NCBI RefSeq assembly: GCF_965219885.1
Contig: NZ_CBDCOT010000009.1
Span: 124,001 to 188,000 of the forward strand
Direction of reading: 5' to 3'
From: Curvivirga sp965219885
GTDB lineage: Bacteria > Pseudomonadota > Alphaproteobacteria > UBA8366 > Aestuariispiraceae
DNA: 64,000 nt
In this document: positions 17,206-26,973 of the stretch, one piece after another
How positions within the stretch are numbered: the first letter of the stretch is position 1
Layout: each line of letters opens with the position of its first letter
Notes under the pieces: model-generated
What the model was told of the DNA's origin: nothing
The model's input: the letters and a program-made list of their open reading frames with translations, nothing else
Databases searched by the model: none
Position numbers and translations under genes: made by a program

Positions 17206-18435
17206 TTAAGAAATATTGGTAATTTCTTTAAATCGTTTCGCAACATTCTCACCTTTAAATTTTGCACGAACTGATAAGTCCCCCCAAATATTGCGCCGAT
17301 CCCAATCTTTACACTCTTCTAAGACTTTCTCTAACTCATTTGCTATTTCTACTGCATGGGAAGGATCAGCAACTCGACCTCCTAATTGCATTATAAGATT
17401 AGCAGCAGTTCCTTTAGGAGTTATTCCAAATATAGGCCGGCCCGCGCCTAAATAATCTATAAGTTTGCTTGGTAAAAAAACACTTAACGAAGCCGACGCA
17501 TCAATGATCAACAATAAATTACTCTTAACCATCAACTCCAATGAAGCCTTTGTTGAAACCTCTTCCTTGAATTCAATATAGCTGCTAGCTAGAGGATACT
17601 TATCGTATAACGTCTGTGGCGAAACATCCATATGTTCAAAATTTCCATATAACTCAAACTTCCACATCTTTAAGATTTCTAAATTCTTTGCAGCCATTAT
17701 TTCTATAGCATTAAAGAGTGGTTCTGGAGTGCGGTGCCCGTAAAAGTTCCCGATATATCTTGCAATAGACCTTTGTGTCACTTCCTCAGAAACGCAATCA
17801 ATAGCATCCGGAAGAATATGAGGTAAGCTATAGGCTTTATCTTTTATTGAAGCATTCAAATTGCTTAAGCTAATGTCTCTAGCCTCATCTGAAGTAAAAA
17901 TTATTTTATCCGCAATTTTGAAAAATGCTTCTTCTTTTCTTTTATGCCAGTTTAGCACTGCATCATCTGGAAATTTCATAAACGGGTTTTGTGTCCAAGG
18001 ATCACTAAAATGCATAATCCAGTCACACCCAATCTTTTGCTTTAGCTTATAACCAATGAAATGATCACTTAAAGGCTGACTGAAAGTCACGAGAATATCT
18101 TCAGGACTCAGTAACTTCTTCTCAACAATATACCGCACCACTTCCTGAGCCCAGCAAACATGGATATCCGGTTTACTCAAATATTTAGGGAAAAACTTGC
18201 CTAATACTCTTTCTTTAATACGGGTAACTTTACTTCGCCCTACACGGTGTATGCGAACTTGTTCTCCATTTCCAAGCACCTCTGTATCAACAACTGTTTG
18301 TCCGTTAACATTTTCCCCACAACAAACAATATCCAAATCAACAGCTAAGTGTTTTACTAATCTAGATACTTGTACAGATCTCGGAGCTTTAATTGGTGGA
18401 TAACAATAACTTATAAATATGATTCTTTTGCCCAT
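17206..18435 (-). CDS. Glycosyltransferase (GT4-like)
   Basis: A protein of about 409 residues beginning KRIIFISYCYPPIKAPRS, the glycine-poor loop typical of GT4 proteins of polysaccharide loci. A FSDPWTQNPF segment lies mid-protein. The C-terminal part reads LLLIIDASASLSVFLPSKLIDYLGAGRPIFGI, a classical GT-B donor-site stretch in which an E-x7-E motif is degenerate. ATG 18435 was preferred over an in-frame GTG at 18447 because of a GGATGAAG sequence before it. It overlaps the asnB gene 3' end by 25 nt, indicating coupling. The sugar specificity is unknown. Confidence 0.75.
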   Translation of the reverse strand: MGKRIIFISYCYPPIKAPRSVQVSRLVKHLAVDLDIVCCGENVNGQTVVDTEVLGNGEQVRIHRVGRSKVTRIKERVLGKFFPKYLSKPDIHVCWAQEVVRYIVEKKLLSPEDILVTFSQPLSDHFIGYKLKQKIGCDWIMHFSDPWTQNPFMKFPDDAVLNWHKRKEEAFFKIADKIIFTSDEARDISLSNLNASIKDKAYSLPHILPDAIDCVSEEVTQRSIARYIGNFYGHRTPEPLFNAIEIMAAKNLEILKMWKFELYGNFEHMDVSPQTLYDKYPLASSYIEFKEEVSTKASLELMVKSNLLLIIDASASLSVFLPSKLIDYLGAGRPIFGITPKGTAANLIMQLGGRVADPSHAVEIANELEKVLEECKDWDRRNIWGDLSVRAKFKGENVAKRFKEITNIS

Positions 18436-20297
18436 CGCTTCATCCACTTATTAAGAATAATCAAAGACCAAATCTTGTGCTGAGCTTCCAAACTCCCTTT
18501 AAGAGCATTTTGTAACTCAAGAGAAATGACTTTCTTGTCAAACAAACCACCTAATTTGCTATCGCTATTCGTTAAATCATCAAGGATAGAAGCATTGAAT
18601 TGGCTTTCTTCCAACCATCTATATACAGGGATAGAAAATCCTCTCTTAGGGCGCGTCAAAATTCTCTTAGGAACAATGTTTTCCAGATATTTTCGTAAAA
18701 TATGCTTGGTGGTGGACGCCTCAGGGAAACCAAATTTTTGACTGTGAGATAACTTTGATGAAAACTCAACAAAGGTATGATCTAAGAAAGGAACACGAAG
18801 CTCTAAAGAAGCGGCCATGCTCATTTTATCAGCCTTCATCAATAAATCTTCGATTAACCAGCTCTTGCAATAACTTTCCATCAACGCATCAATGGGGTCA
18901 GAGGAACGACCACTTGCAATTAGATCTCTCATCTTGGGTTCAACATATCCAGTTGAGCAGCGTGACTGTTCCCATAACGCAGCTCGTTCATCAGGTCCCC
19001 AAAGTGATGATATGTGAGATGGCTTCATTGCAAACAGATTTTTAAAACCATATCTCGCAACATATTTTGACTGCTGGGCAACTCCATCAGGTAATAACGC
19101 CCCAACCACATTCAGTAAATTTTTATAAGGAAAGCGATCAAATTTTTCATACTTCTTTGATACTTCTAGCAGTTGATTAAAATCATAACCTCCAAGAAGT
19201 TCATCAGCCCCCTCACCAGACAAGATAACCTTTACATGTTTCTTTGCCTCTTTACATAATCGATAGAGTGGGATCGATGATAAATCAGCCATAGGCTCAT
19301 CTTGATGATACACCATCAAATCAAGGTCATTTAGAAACTCATCACGCGTGATTTGTATATTATGATGTTTCGTGCCTAAATGCTCTGCAACTAGGTTTGC
19401 ATATTCAAACTCGTTTTCTTTGTCTGCACCCTCAAACCCGACACAAAATGTATGAAAATCCTTGTGTCCCTGCTTCACAGCGCTTGCAGCAATCGCACTA
19501 GAATCGAGCCCCCCGCTTAGCATAACTCCGACAGGTACATCTGCAGACAAAATTCTACGTTGTACTGCCGCGTCAAAAAGTTCCGTGAACTTTTCAATAT
19601 CAGATGAATCTGAATGTGGTCTCGAAATAATGGAAAAATCCCAAAATTTCTTCAGTTGAATGTCTTTACTTTCAAGATCTAGCTCTAAATGTTGACCTGG
19701 TTCTAATTTCTTAACATTTTGCCAGATTGATTGGCTCGGAGTAACGTATCTTAATGCTAAATAGTCATCAATCGCATTAAAATTTAAGTCTAAGGTCGCA
19801 ACTTTGGCAATAGATTTCAATTCGCTCGCAAAATAAAAACCATCTTTCCCATCAAGATAATAAAGTGGTTTGATCCCCATGCGATCACGAAAAATATGTA
19901 ACTTCTTTTTCTGGTGGTCTACGATACAAGCTGCAAACATGCCATTCGTTTTCTGAATCCCCTCAGGACCATAGACCTCAAATAACTTTAACAGAACTTC
20001 AGTATCACTATCCGTCTGAAAACTGACATTTTTTTGCAGCAAATCGCTGCGTAACTCTTTATAGTTATATATCTCGCCATTGAAAACGATACCGGTATGT
20101 TCACCACTCCAAATTGGCTGTTGACCATTTTTCAAGTCAATAATAGACAAGCGGCGCATACCAAAACCAAAACCATCGCATGCCCAAAAACCACTATCAT
20201 CAGGCCCACGATGGATTATCGCATCACTCATTTTTTCGAGAAGCTCGTAATTGTCTGCTTCCCGTTTATTATTAACTACACCAACAATGCCACACAT
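18411..20297 (-). CDS. asnB: AsnB-type glutamine-dependent amidotransferase
   Basis: A 628-residue protein with an N-terminal class II glutaminase and a C-terminal ATP-pyrophosphatase synthetase. Cys2 after the start Met (MCGIVGV) is the nucleophile and fixes the start. DRMGIKPLYY and the PP-loop VMLSGGLDSSA (about residue 260) follow, then ILSGEGADELLGGY. The protein is about 70 residues longer than E. coli AsnB, like the AsnB paralogues of O-antigen clusters. It is one of three such genes here. In polysaccharide loci these proteins are thought to amidate the carboxylate of uronic or nonulosonic acids, which I favour over free asparagine synthesis. Confidence 0.85.
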   Translation of the reverse strand: MCGIVGVVNNKREADNYELLEKMSDAIIHRGPDDSGFWACDGFGFGMRRLSIIDLKNGQQPIWSGEHTGIVFNGEIYNYKELRSDLLQKNVSFQTDSDTEVLLKLFEVYGPEGIQKTNGMFAACIVDHQKKKLHIFRDRMGIKPLYYLDGKDGFYFASELKSIAKVATLDLNFNAIDDYLALRYVTPSQSIWQNVKKLEPGQHLELDLESKDIQLKKFWDFSIISRPHSDSSDIEKFTELFDAAVQRRILSADVPVGVMLSGGLDSSAIAASAVKQGHKDFHTFCVGFEGADKENEFEYANLVAEHLGTKHHNIQITRDEFLNDLDLMVYHQDEPMADLSSIPLYRLCKEAKKHVKVILSGEGADELLGGYDFNQLLEVSKKYEKFDRFPYKNLLNVVGALLPDGVAQQSKYVARYGFKNLFAMKPSHISSLWGPDERAALWEQSRCSTGYVEPKMRDLIASGRSSDPIDALMESYCKSWLIEDLLMKADKMSMAASLELRVPFLDHTFVEFSSKLSHSQKFGFPEASTTKHILRKYLENIVPKRILTRPKRGFSIPVYRWLEESQFNASILDDLTNSDSKLGGLFDKKVISLELQNALKGSLEAQHKIWSLIILNKWMKRWAKESYL

Positions 20298-20330
20298 TTT
20301 TCCCTAAAAGCGGTATGCTTCCCTCAACAC

Positions 20331-21191
20331 TTACTTCCGTGTCCCTGATGTCCATTGGCTCCATCCATATCTCCGAGCCCAACTTTTCTTTATAACAGTC
20401 GGCACATATCGCCCTATCAATGGCAAAATTCTTGGCAAGCTCGCCTCTAAATCAGTTCCCAAAATAGAAAACTCAATATTAGTGGCATATGGTTTCAAGT
20501 TAGAATAAGTTTCTGCTTCGGTAACCGGCCAAGTATATGGGTTCCCCTCTTCATCTCCGCCATCCGTGTATCTACTTGCTAAATCTAAAGGGCCGAGAAA
20601 ATTCTGCTCATAATGTAAAAAGCCTTCCAGATAATCGATCATATACTTTTGCAAAAACGATTTACGTCGATACAACATAAGTCCAAATTCACCGCCTGGC
20701 TTCAATACACGCATCATCTCGTCCAAAGAGCGTTTCAGATCAGGCGAATGATGCAAGACTCCCCATGAATAGACATAATCAAACTCCCCGTCTTCAAATG
20801 GCAGTTTGTTTCCGTCAGCTTCAAAAACATTGCCTTCCAAATTATGCAATTCAAAACGACGCTTCGTTTGGGTTATGGAAGTGGGGTTCAAGTCAACTGC
20901 GGTTAATAATGCGCCGGCCTTAGCCCATTGCATGGCCATCCCCCCCATGCCACAGCCTATCTCAAGAACTTTTTTGCCTTTATATTTTTCGTATGGAAAT
21001 ATTTTATTAAAAGGTTTTTCACCATGCAACGGAGCATTCCACTCAAAGAATTTTGCATCTGCTGCAGCAAAAAAATCTTTGGAGCCAAATTCTATCGAAG
21101 CATCTTCATAATTGGTTTCACCATGTGTTAGACCATAAGTCATTGGGCTATCCGCCCACCAATTCTTAATATCTGACTTTTCTGTAATCAT
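20331..21191 (-). CDS. Class I SAM-dependent methyltransferase
   Basis: A 286-residue methyltransferase. Motif I is VLEIGCGMGG (about residues 70-79), with the acidic AVDLNP 20 residues on and YVYSWGVLHHSPDL as motif IV. EMMRVLKPGGEFGLMLY is the usual post-motif helix and strand. The C-terminal 90 residues are specific, with aromatic patches (MIDYLEGFLHYEQNF) and a basic tail. It starts 9 nt downstream of the small unknown gene at 21201 and is probably co-translated with it. It is likely to methylate a sugar or a lipid-linked intermediate; the target atom is unknown. It resembles the enzyme at 494-1309 in motif IV. Confidence 0.82.
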   Translation of the reverse strand: MITEKSDIKNWWADSPMTYGLTHGETNYEDASIEFGSKDFFAAADAKFFEWNAPLHGEKPFNKIFPYEKYKGKKVLEIGCGMGGMAMQWAKAGALLTAVDLNPTSITQTKRRFELHNLEGNVFEADGNKLPFEDGEFDYVYSWGVLHHSPDLKRSLDEMMRVLKPGGEFGLMLYRRKSFLQKYMIDYLEGFLHYEQNFLGPLDLASRYTDGGDEEGNPYTWPVTEAETYSNLKPYATNIEFSILGTDLEASLPRILPLIGRYVPTVIKKSWARRYGWSQWTSGTRK

Positions 21192-21200
21192 TTTTCTTTC

Positions 21201-21698
21201 CTATTTTCGTCCTTTAAGGAAATCAACTATTAAGAAGAACGGCGTAATTAGCACAAACGGTATCACAAATATAAACTCACCAACCATCCATTTTTCAAGA
21301 AACCTTCGAATGCATAATGCCCGTTGAGCTTTCTTATTATAATGAAATAATCGGCGCCGCCCATTTAAGACCAGCACATTTGTGCGTTCATCAATCAATG
21401 CACTTGTTTTAGCATAGATCTCAGTAAAACCATGTCCAATAGCATCGGGAAAGAGCAACACAACCGTGTCAATATTTCCAACCTTTTCCAACCATTGTTC
21501 ATTTTCGTCAGTATCAATAAATTCACCATCAGGAAACTGTTCTTGAAACAGTTCTAACATATATTCCTTACCACGCCGCTTTGGGAGGCTCCAAGACGCC
21601 CTTTTAAATCTGGCTATCAGCCCACGCCCTTCTTGAGGCGGGATAGGCCAATTTCCAAATGCGCTATATAGCCCAACTACTGAACGATTTTTTTGCAT
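21201..21698 (-). CDS. Unknown small protein with a C-terminal membrane segment
   Basis: A 165-residue protein that I do not recognise. The N-terminal 110 residues look soluble, with a basic patch (RGLIARFKRASWSLPKRRGKE) and an alternating beta/alpha pattern including IDTVVLLFPDAIGHG and TNVLVLNGRRR. The last 30 residues, from about FIFVIPFVLITPFFLIVDF, form one strong hydrophobic helix ending in KGRK. It may be a tail-anchored, cytoplasm-facing partner. It lies 3 nt from the deacetylase and 9 nt from the methyltransferase, so it is an integral member of the operon, and its role may be tied to those two. Confidence 0.7.
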   Translation of the reverse strand: MQKNRSVVGLYSAFGNWPIPPQEGRGLIARFKRASWSLPKRRGKEYMLELFQEQFPDGEFIDTDENEQWLEKVGNIDTVVLLFPDAIGHGFTEIYAKTSALIDERTNVLVLNGRRRLFHYNKKAQRALCIRRFLEKWMVGEFIFVIPFVLITPFFLIVDFLKGRK

Positions 21699-21701
21699 AA
21701 G

Positions 21702-22586
21702 CTAAGATACTTCAATTAGATTTCGATATGATGTTGACTGAAATTTTTCAGCCAATAATTGGATTGCGGCAAAGAAGTTGTCTTGCCCCGCAATATGGCA
21801 TGGATCAGCGTAGATGTTTATCAACCCTGTGCCATTTTGGCTATATATATCTGTCATTTTTTTAATTTCAGATAAATATTCTTTAGGAGAGGATTGCCGT
21901 GTTGGAGAGGCGAAAAAAGCCCAACTATCAAGAATTAATAGAGGATCATTGACACGCCCTGTCACAGGAAATTCATAAATACCTCTATCTAAATACATCG
22001 GACCATACTTAAATCCATTTTTAGGTAACGTTGAGCTGGAATAGCTCACGCCTAAATCACGCAATGTGCTATATAAAAACCCCAGCTCTTCTTTTTTTTG
22101 GAACGTCCCAAAATGCGGCGTTCTAAAACCTTTTGGCTCTTCCCCTAGAAACTGCGTTAAATACTGGTGCCCTTTAGTTATATCCTCAACAAGAAGTGCT
22201 CTATCTTGTTGGTCATAGAAAAAATTACTCTTATACTCTGCAGCTTTTTCATCCCAGTATGTATGACTACGATATCCATGATTTATAAATTCCGCGCCGG
22301 AATCACGAATTTCACTATATACATCTAATCCTTGCTGAATAAGTTCACAGGGAACTGCATAAACAGGCAACACGCCTATTTGTTTGAGTGTATTATGCAC
22401 TTCAATTGCGACCTCGATATCTTCAGGGGTATCACAATCAAATGATAAAACAAATTTTACGTCGTCAAATCCCTGACGCGTTGCCAATTTGCTATTCTGT
22501 GCAAATAACTTCATCGGCTGACGGGCTAAATAATTATAATAACTCTCTTCTGGATTCGAGATAATTCTTTTAAGTCTATTATACAT
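21702..22586 (-). CDS. Polysaccharide deacetylase (NodB-type)
   Basis: A 294-residue protein with a NodB homology domain. VLSFDCDTPED carries D50 (catalytic base) and D52 (metal ligand). INHGYRSHTYW carries H103 and H108, the H-x4-H metal pair, and GFRTPHFG near 150 is motif 3. There is no signal peptide, so it acts in the cytoplasm, which suits a nucleotide- or lipid-linked sugar. Family chemistry is removal of an N-acetyl group. It overlaps the epimerase gene by 1 nt. It may create the free amine that another enzyme in the cluster then acylates, but that is inference. Confidence 0.82.
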   Translation of the reverse strand: MYNRLKRIISNPEESYYNYLARQPMKLFAQNSKLATRQGFDDVKFVLSFDCDTPEDIEVAIEVHNTLKQIGVLPVYAVPCELIQQGLDVYSEIRDSGAEFINHGYRSHTYWDEKAAEYKSNFFYDQQDRALLVEDITKGHQYLTQFLGEEPKGFRTPHFGTFQKKEELGFLYSTLRDLGVSYSSSTLPKNGFKYGPMYLDRGIYEFPVTGRVNDPLLILDSWAFFASPTRQSSPKEYLSEIKKMTDIYSQNGTGLINIYADPCHIAGQDNFFAAIQLLAEKFQSTSYRNLIEVS

Positions 22587-23692
22587 TAATGCACGCTAAT
22601 ACCGTATAATTTCATTATTGTTTCTTTAATTCTACGCGATGCATGACCATCCCAATATCTGATTTTACAGCTATCATATCCTTTAGAAGCCAAAACAACT
22701 CTCATATCCTGAATTACATTCTCCAAAGTGGTCAATTTATTCGTACCTTCATGGATTGTAACAGGTCGCTCTGTATTAGGTCGGACTGTCAAACAAGGAA
22801 TACATAAATAACTTGCTTCTTCCTGTATACCACCAGAATCAGTTATAATTAATGATGCTCCAAATACCAGCTTCATAAATTGTAGATATCCCAGAGGCTC
22901 TAAAATATGAATGTTAGTGTTTTCCTCTAATACGGATAATAAATTGAACCTAATAAGATTATTCTTTGTTCTGGGATGTAAAGGTATAACGATATTAAAT
23001 TCATCAGATAGATCAGTTAAGGTACTGATAATGGAGTCTAACCCTTGTTTAGCATCCACATTTGCCGGACGATGAAAAGTAGACACGATATATTTTTTAT
23101 CCTCAAGCCCTGAGGGTAGAAATTCATAAAGGTCAGTCGCTTCGATTTTCTCACGCAGCATTTCCAGACAATCAATCATTACATTCCCGACAAGATGAAT
23201 CTTCTCTCTATTATGTCCTTCATTAAGTAAATTTTCATCTGCATCAGAAGACGGCGTAAGAAAGATATCACTAATAGAATCTGTGATCAGACGGTTTATT
23301 TCCTCAGGCATTGTCCTGTCACCACTCCGTAAACCAGCTTCTACATGTGCTACCTGAATATCCAGTTTTTTTGCCACAACAGAACATGCCATCGTGGAAT
23401 TAACATCTCCAACAACAACAACAAGGTCTGGCCGGCTTTTTCCACATATCTTCTCATAACCGGTCATAATACTTGCAGTTTGTTCAGCGTGACTCCCACC
23501 GCCCACATTCAACTGATAATCAGGGGTAGGTAAGCCAAGTTGCTGCAAGAACTTCTTAGACATGTTTTCATCATAATGCTGACCCGTATGTATTAACTCT
23601 AACTCACACCAAGCCTCATTTTTTAACTCATTGAAGATAGGAGCAACCTTCATAAAATTAGGTCGCGTACCTACAATTAAATGTATCTTCAT
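22586..23692 (-). CDS. Non-hydrolysing UDP-sugar 2-epimerase (WecB/WbpI type)
   Basis: A 368-residue GT-B-fold epimerase. Motifs are IVGTRPNFMKVAP at the N terminus, VEAGLRSGDRTMPEEINR near 120 and TDSGGIQEEASY near 285, then RPNTERPVTIHEGTN. The active-site residues of WecB are all present. WecB converts UDP-GlcNAc to UDP-ManNAc; the related WbpI converts UDP-GlcNAc3NAcA to UDP-ManNAc3NAcA. The wbpB/E/D-type genes at 31.8-34.4 kb make the WbpI role attractive, since that pathway needs this last step. The sequence alone does not decide between them. Overlaps of 4 nt upstream and 1 nt downstream place it in the operon. Confidence 0.85.
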   Translation of the reverse strand: MKIHLIVGTRPNFMKVAPIFNELKNEAWCELELIHTGQHYDENMSKKFLQQLGLPTPDYQLNVGGGSHAEQTASIMTGYEKICGKSRPDLVVVVGDVNSTMACSVVAKKLDIQVAHVEAGLRSGDRTMPEEINRLITDSISDIFLTPSSDADENLLNEGHNREKIHLVGNVMIDCLEMLREKIEATDLYEFLPSGLEDKKYIVSTFHRPANVDAKQGLDSIISTLTDLSDEFNIVIPLHPRTKNNLIRFNLLSVLEENTNIHILEPLGYLQFMKLVFGASLIITDSGGIQEEASYLCIPCLTVRPNTERPVTIHEGTNKLTTLENVIQDMRVVLASKGYDSCKIRYWDGHASRRIKETIMKLYGISVH

Positions 23693-24882
23693 TTCTTGCT
23701 AAACGCCTTTTGATCAATAAACTTTTCGTATACGTTCTTATATTCTTCTTCACATTTCTTAGGCGACCATCTTGATCGTGCTATTTTATATGCATTATTC
23801 CCCAACTGCTCGCGCATCTCGGCATTGTTCATTAACGTCGAAATAGCTGCTCCATATGAAATAGGATCATTTTCCACCATATAACAAATATCATTAGTAA
23901 ATTCAGGAATTTCTATCTCAGAATTTCGATTAATGACGACTGGCAATCCTGTTAACAAAGCTTCTAAAACAGATTTGGAGATTTCCGCATAGTCCGAATG
24001 AACAACAAAAAGATCGTAGTCGGGCAATATAGCGCAAAGTTCATCATTTGGTAAAGGTGGGTGGAAATTCACTCGATCATCAAGGCCTAATTCCTTAACC
24101 TGCTCTTTGAGTTGTGGAATTAAGCTCCCATGCCCACTAACAAAATCAATTATAATGTTCTGGGGCAACCTAGTAAGAGCTGTAATAATATGTTCAGGAT
24201 TTTTCCCTTGGATAAGACGGCCAACGGATACAATACGAAAAACATCTTTACTCTTATAACAGGTTTTTCTTTGAATACTCTCAGGGTTAATAACGTTATA
24301 TTTTACAGATATATTTTTAACCTTATGCCGCTTAAGATATGGTATAGCAGGACTATAAACGGGCATAACTAGATCGGCATTCCGCATGGTATAACCGGCA
24401 AGCCTGTCCATTGCGTTCTCAATCAACCGCCATATTCCCTTATTTTTCCATCGTGTTGGATCTGCATCTGGATTTGTATGGATTGAGATTAACAAGGGAA
24501 TTCCCAAACATCGCTTCAGTTCGGAGCCAAGAAATGCGTTTAAATCCGCGCCATGACACCTAACGAGATCCGGCTGAATATTTCTTACGAGCGCCACAAA
24601 ATCCCTAGCCCAAAATCTCAGCAAGATTGGGTTAAATAAACATGAAAAAAGATATAATCCACCTCTTGGAATATAGTGGTGGATGAATAACTTGGCTTCT
24701 CCGACGGTACGTTGCATCAATTCTAGATTTGGACAATCATCATTTGTAACGACAAGATGAACTTCATCAAAAAGGTCACCCGGATTGTAATAGCGCCTGC
24801 AAAACTCTCCTTTTTCTAGTATTTCGCTAGGACGATCAGGGACGATAACCATCAGGATTCTTTTATCCTTATTGACAGTCAT
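23689..24882 (-). CDS. Glycosyltransferase family 4
   Basis: A protein of about 397 residues with the C-terminal GT1/GT4 domain clearly visible: FRIVSVGRLIQGKNPEHII, then DYDLFVVHSDYAEISKSVLEALLTGLPVVINRN, containing the E-x7-E motif around the donor site. The N-terminal half has VRCHGADLNAFLGSEL, typical of GT4 acceptor domains. ATG 24882 with GAGAAAG before it is preferred; an in-frame GTG at 24897 is possible. It overlaps the upstream methyltransferase gene by 14 nt and the epimerase gene by 4 nt. It is presumed to transfer one sugar residue of the repeat unit; the specificity is not readable. Confidence 0.82.
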   Translation of the reverse strand: MTVNKDKRILMVIVPDRPSEILEKGEFCRRYYNPGDLFDEVHLVVTNDDCPNLELMQRTVGEAKLFIHHYIPRGGLYLFSCLFNPILLRFWARDFVALVRNIQPDLVRCHGADLNAFLGSELKRCLGIPLLISIHTNPDADPTRWKNKGIWRLIENAMDRLAGYTMRNADLVMPVYSPAIPYLKRHKVKNISVKYNVINPESIQRKTCYKSKDVFRIVSVGRLIQGKNPEHIITALTRLPQNIIIDFVSGHGSLIPQLKEQVKELGLDDRVNFHPPLPNDELCAILPDYDLFVVHSDYAEISKSVLEALLTGLPVVINRNSEIEIPEFTNDICYMVENDPISYGAAISTLMNNAEMREQLGNNAYKIARSRWSPKKCEEEYKNVYEKFIDQKAFSKK

Positions 24883-25753
24883 TACTATCTTTCTCACCCT
24901 TCAATGCGCTAAAACGAATAGTACTTGACATTGGATTCCATAACTTTAAATCACAATAGAGATATAAAAACCAACTAAGCCCAATTTGCTTGAGTATTTT
25001 GATCACTTTTCTAACGCTATTGCGACCAATTGCATCAGGGTTTTCAATTTTACTTCGGGTTTCATTTTCGATTTCTAATCCATGAGCCTTCAATTTTTTG
25101 CGAATACTTCCCTTTGATACATAATGAATATAGTTTTGTAAAAAACTAGGATCTCTACCACGTAATCTCAAATAAATCGAAGCTATCCCCTTTGGAAGAT
25201 ATGGTGCCCATTGCACATGATAGTGAGCCTCTTTTCTAAACGCCATATAATTTGGCGCAACAATTACAATTCGCCCGCCAGGCTTCAATACTCTACATGC
25301 CTCAGACAAAGCTTTATCAATACCATCAATATGCTCAATAACATGCCAAAAAGTTACCAAATCAAAGCTATTGCTTCTAAATGGTAATTTCAGAGCCGAT
25401 CCAATATTATAAATTTCATTTGAATTGCAATCAGGTACTTCCTGCACGACACGATATCGGGCAAACTCAGCATCAAAATCGGACAGCTCCACTCCGAAAG
25501 CTTCATAATTTCTTTTACGCAGAGCACGGACAAATCCTCCAAAACCAGATCCAACATCCAGCACTTTAATTTCAGGAAACAAATAAGGTGAAACTTCTGC
25601 GAAATGTTCTTCACCAACCCAGTCTTCAATCTGATAATGAATAACTAGAGGAACAGCATCTTTCCCCACAATTGGGCTATATACTGTTTCAAAATGTTCA
25701 TTGAGTCTATCTTGCCATTCTTTACTAATGTTATTTCTATATCCATATAGCAT
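24869..25753 (-). CDS. Class I SAM-dependent methyltransferase
   Basis: A 294-residue methyltransferase with motif I KVLDVGSGFGGFVRAL (about 74-89), acidic GVELSDFD, LVTFWHVIEHIDG as motif IV and ACRVLKPGGRIVIVAPN. The IEHI signature recalls UbiG-like and glycan-tip methyltransferases of polysaccharide loci. The last 100 residues, with several aromatic and basic stretches, may contact lipid or polymer. Its 3' end overlaps the GT4 gene by 14 nt. It is the third SAM methyltransferase of the cluster besides the Pse-associated methylase. The substrate is unknown. Confidence 0.82.
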   Translation of the reverse strand: MLYGYRNNISKEWQDRLNEHFETVYSPIVGKDAVPLVIHYQIEDWVGEEHFAEVSPYLFPEIKVLDVGSGFGGFVRALRKRNYEAFGVELSDFDAEFARYRVVQEVPDCNSNEIYNIGSALKLPFRSNSFDLVTFWHVIEHIDGIDKALSEACRVLKPGGRIVIVAPNYMAFRKEAHYHVQWAPYLPKGIASIYLRLRGRDPSFLQNYIHYVSKGSIRKKLKAHGLEIENETRSKIENPDAIGRNSVRKVIKILKQIGLSWFLYLYCDLKLWNPMSSTIRFSALKGEKDSNDCQ

Positions 25754-25827
25754 TTTATATATTATCTGTTTTTTAATGTTAAATTACCGTAACTTTATAT
25801 TAGTTAAATTTTATACGCATAAATAAC

Positions 25828-26973
25828 TCACAGAACTAACTCACCATTCATCCAATCTGCACCTTTATATTGAGATTGAACAAGCTGATCAAATATTTCC
25901 GATAACATCTTAGCGCGAGCGGATATCGTATGTGATCGCATAATTAGCTCCAAACCATTTCTTGCGATACTTTGCGCCTTGTCTTCATTTGTTGACAACC
26001 AGTAATCAATCTTTCGTATTTCGCTAGGTTCAGTAAAAATACAATTCTCCATATGCACATACCCCAACGCTTTTGCTGTTTTCGTCTCAGGCATTACTAA
26101 AACACAACCTTTCGCTGGAATCTCAAACATCTTTCGTAAAGGGAATTCCATAGCCGAATTACAAGTGAACGAATATTTTACCGTTTCTAATCTACGATTA
26201 AAAATGTAATTTTGAACAAATAATCCTTCGGCTCTTTGGTTTCCCAAGAATTTTCTAAACTTTTCATATATACTCGTCGGTGACCACTCTTTTAAGTTAT
26301 ATCCTGCTTTAGAAAGTTCCTCTCTTGCAACGATCCTTGCTGCATAGTTAGCCCCCTGAACACTCCATCTTTTTTTTCTATTACTTAAGCATTCAAAATA
26401 GAGCTCTGCTTCGCTGACAAAATGAGTAAATGGTATTATTTTGTCTTTATTCTTCTCACTGAAACGCTTCCAATTATCATTTACCAAATCAGCAAAGGTT
26501 TCATTCTCTAGGTTTTGCATTTCAGAACGCCATTTAAAAAGAGATCCTGACGGAGCAATAAAATGATATCCTCTATTATCAATTCGATCGATATGGAAGT
26601 CTGTCCACGCATAAAAATCTGTTTGTAATAAACTAATAACCTTCACAGCACTTAAGGCATTAAAGTCTTTCATAATTGGCACGAAATACCTCAAATCTTC
26701 GGGATGAAAATCATTAGCAGAATATTTTATAATAGCTGATTGATAAAAATCTGACCAATCATCACGAAAAAGACCAATTTCAGTGGCGATATACAGATCA
26801 AACTCACCATTTTTTGAAATAAAAGCATTTAGACCTTTTTTTAACTCTTCTTGCGAAGAGTAACCCGGGCCGAAACAAACCAGTTCACCTATTTGCCCCA
26901 ACAAGCTAGGCACTAAATTTCTTGTTGGGTTCACATAACGTGTATTTGCGTCGATTAAAAGGATACGTAACAT
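25828..26973 (-). CDS. CgeB-like glycosyltransferase
   Basis: A protein of about 381 residues starting MLRILLIDANT. ATG 26973 is preferred to the in-frame start at 27024 because AGGAAA lies about 6 nt upstream and the extra 17 residues are not family-like. The C-terminal half has the pattern of CgeB/DUF3880-type GT-B proteins: FTCNSAMEFPLRKMFEIPAKGCVLVMPETKTAKALG, then a helix with ARNGLELIMRSHTISARAKML. The family appears in spore-coat and surface glycan loci. It is flanked by a 74-nt gap downstream and a 209-nt gap upstream, so it may have its own promoter. The sugar is unknown. Confidence 0.6.
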   Translation of the reverse strand: MLRILLIDANTRYVNPTRNLVPSLLGQIGELVCFGPGYSSQEELKKGLNAFISKNGEFDLYIATEIGLFRDDWSDFYQSAIIKYSANDFHPEDLRYFVPIMKDFNALSAVKVISLLQTDFYAWTDFHIDRIDNRGYHFIAPSGSLFKWRSEMQNLENETFADLVNDNWKRFSEKNKDKIIPFTHFVSEAELYFECLSNRKKRWSVQGANYAARIVAREELSKAGYNLKEWSPTSIYEKFRKFLGNQRAEGLFVQNYIFNRRLETVKYSFTCNSAMEFPLRKMFEIPAKGCVLVMPETKTAKALGYVHMENCIFTEPSEIRKIDYWLSTNEDKAQSIARNGLELIMRSHTISARAKMLSEIFDQLVQSQYKGADWMNGELVL

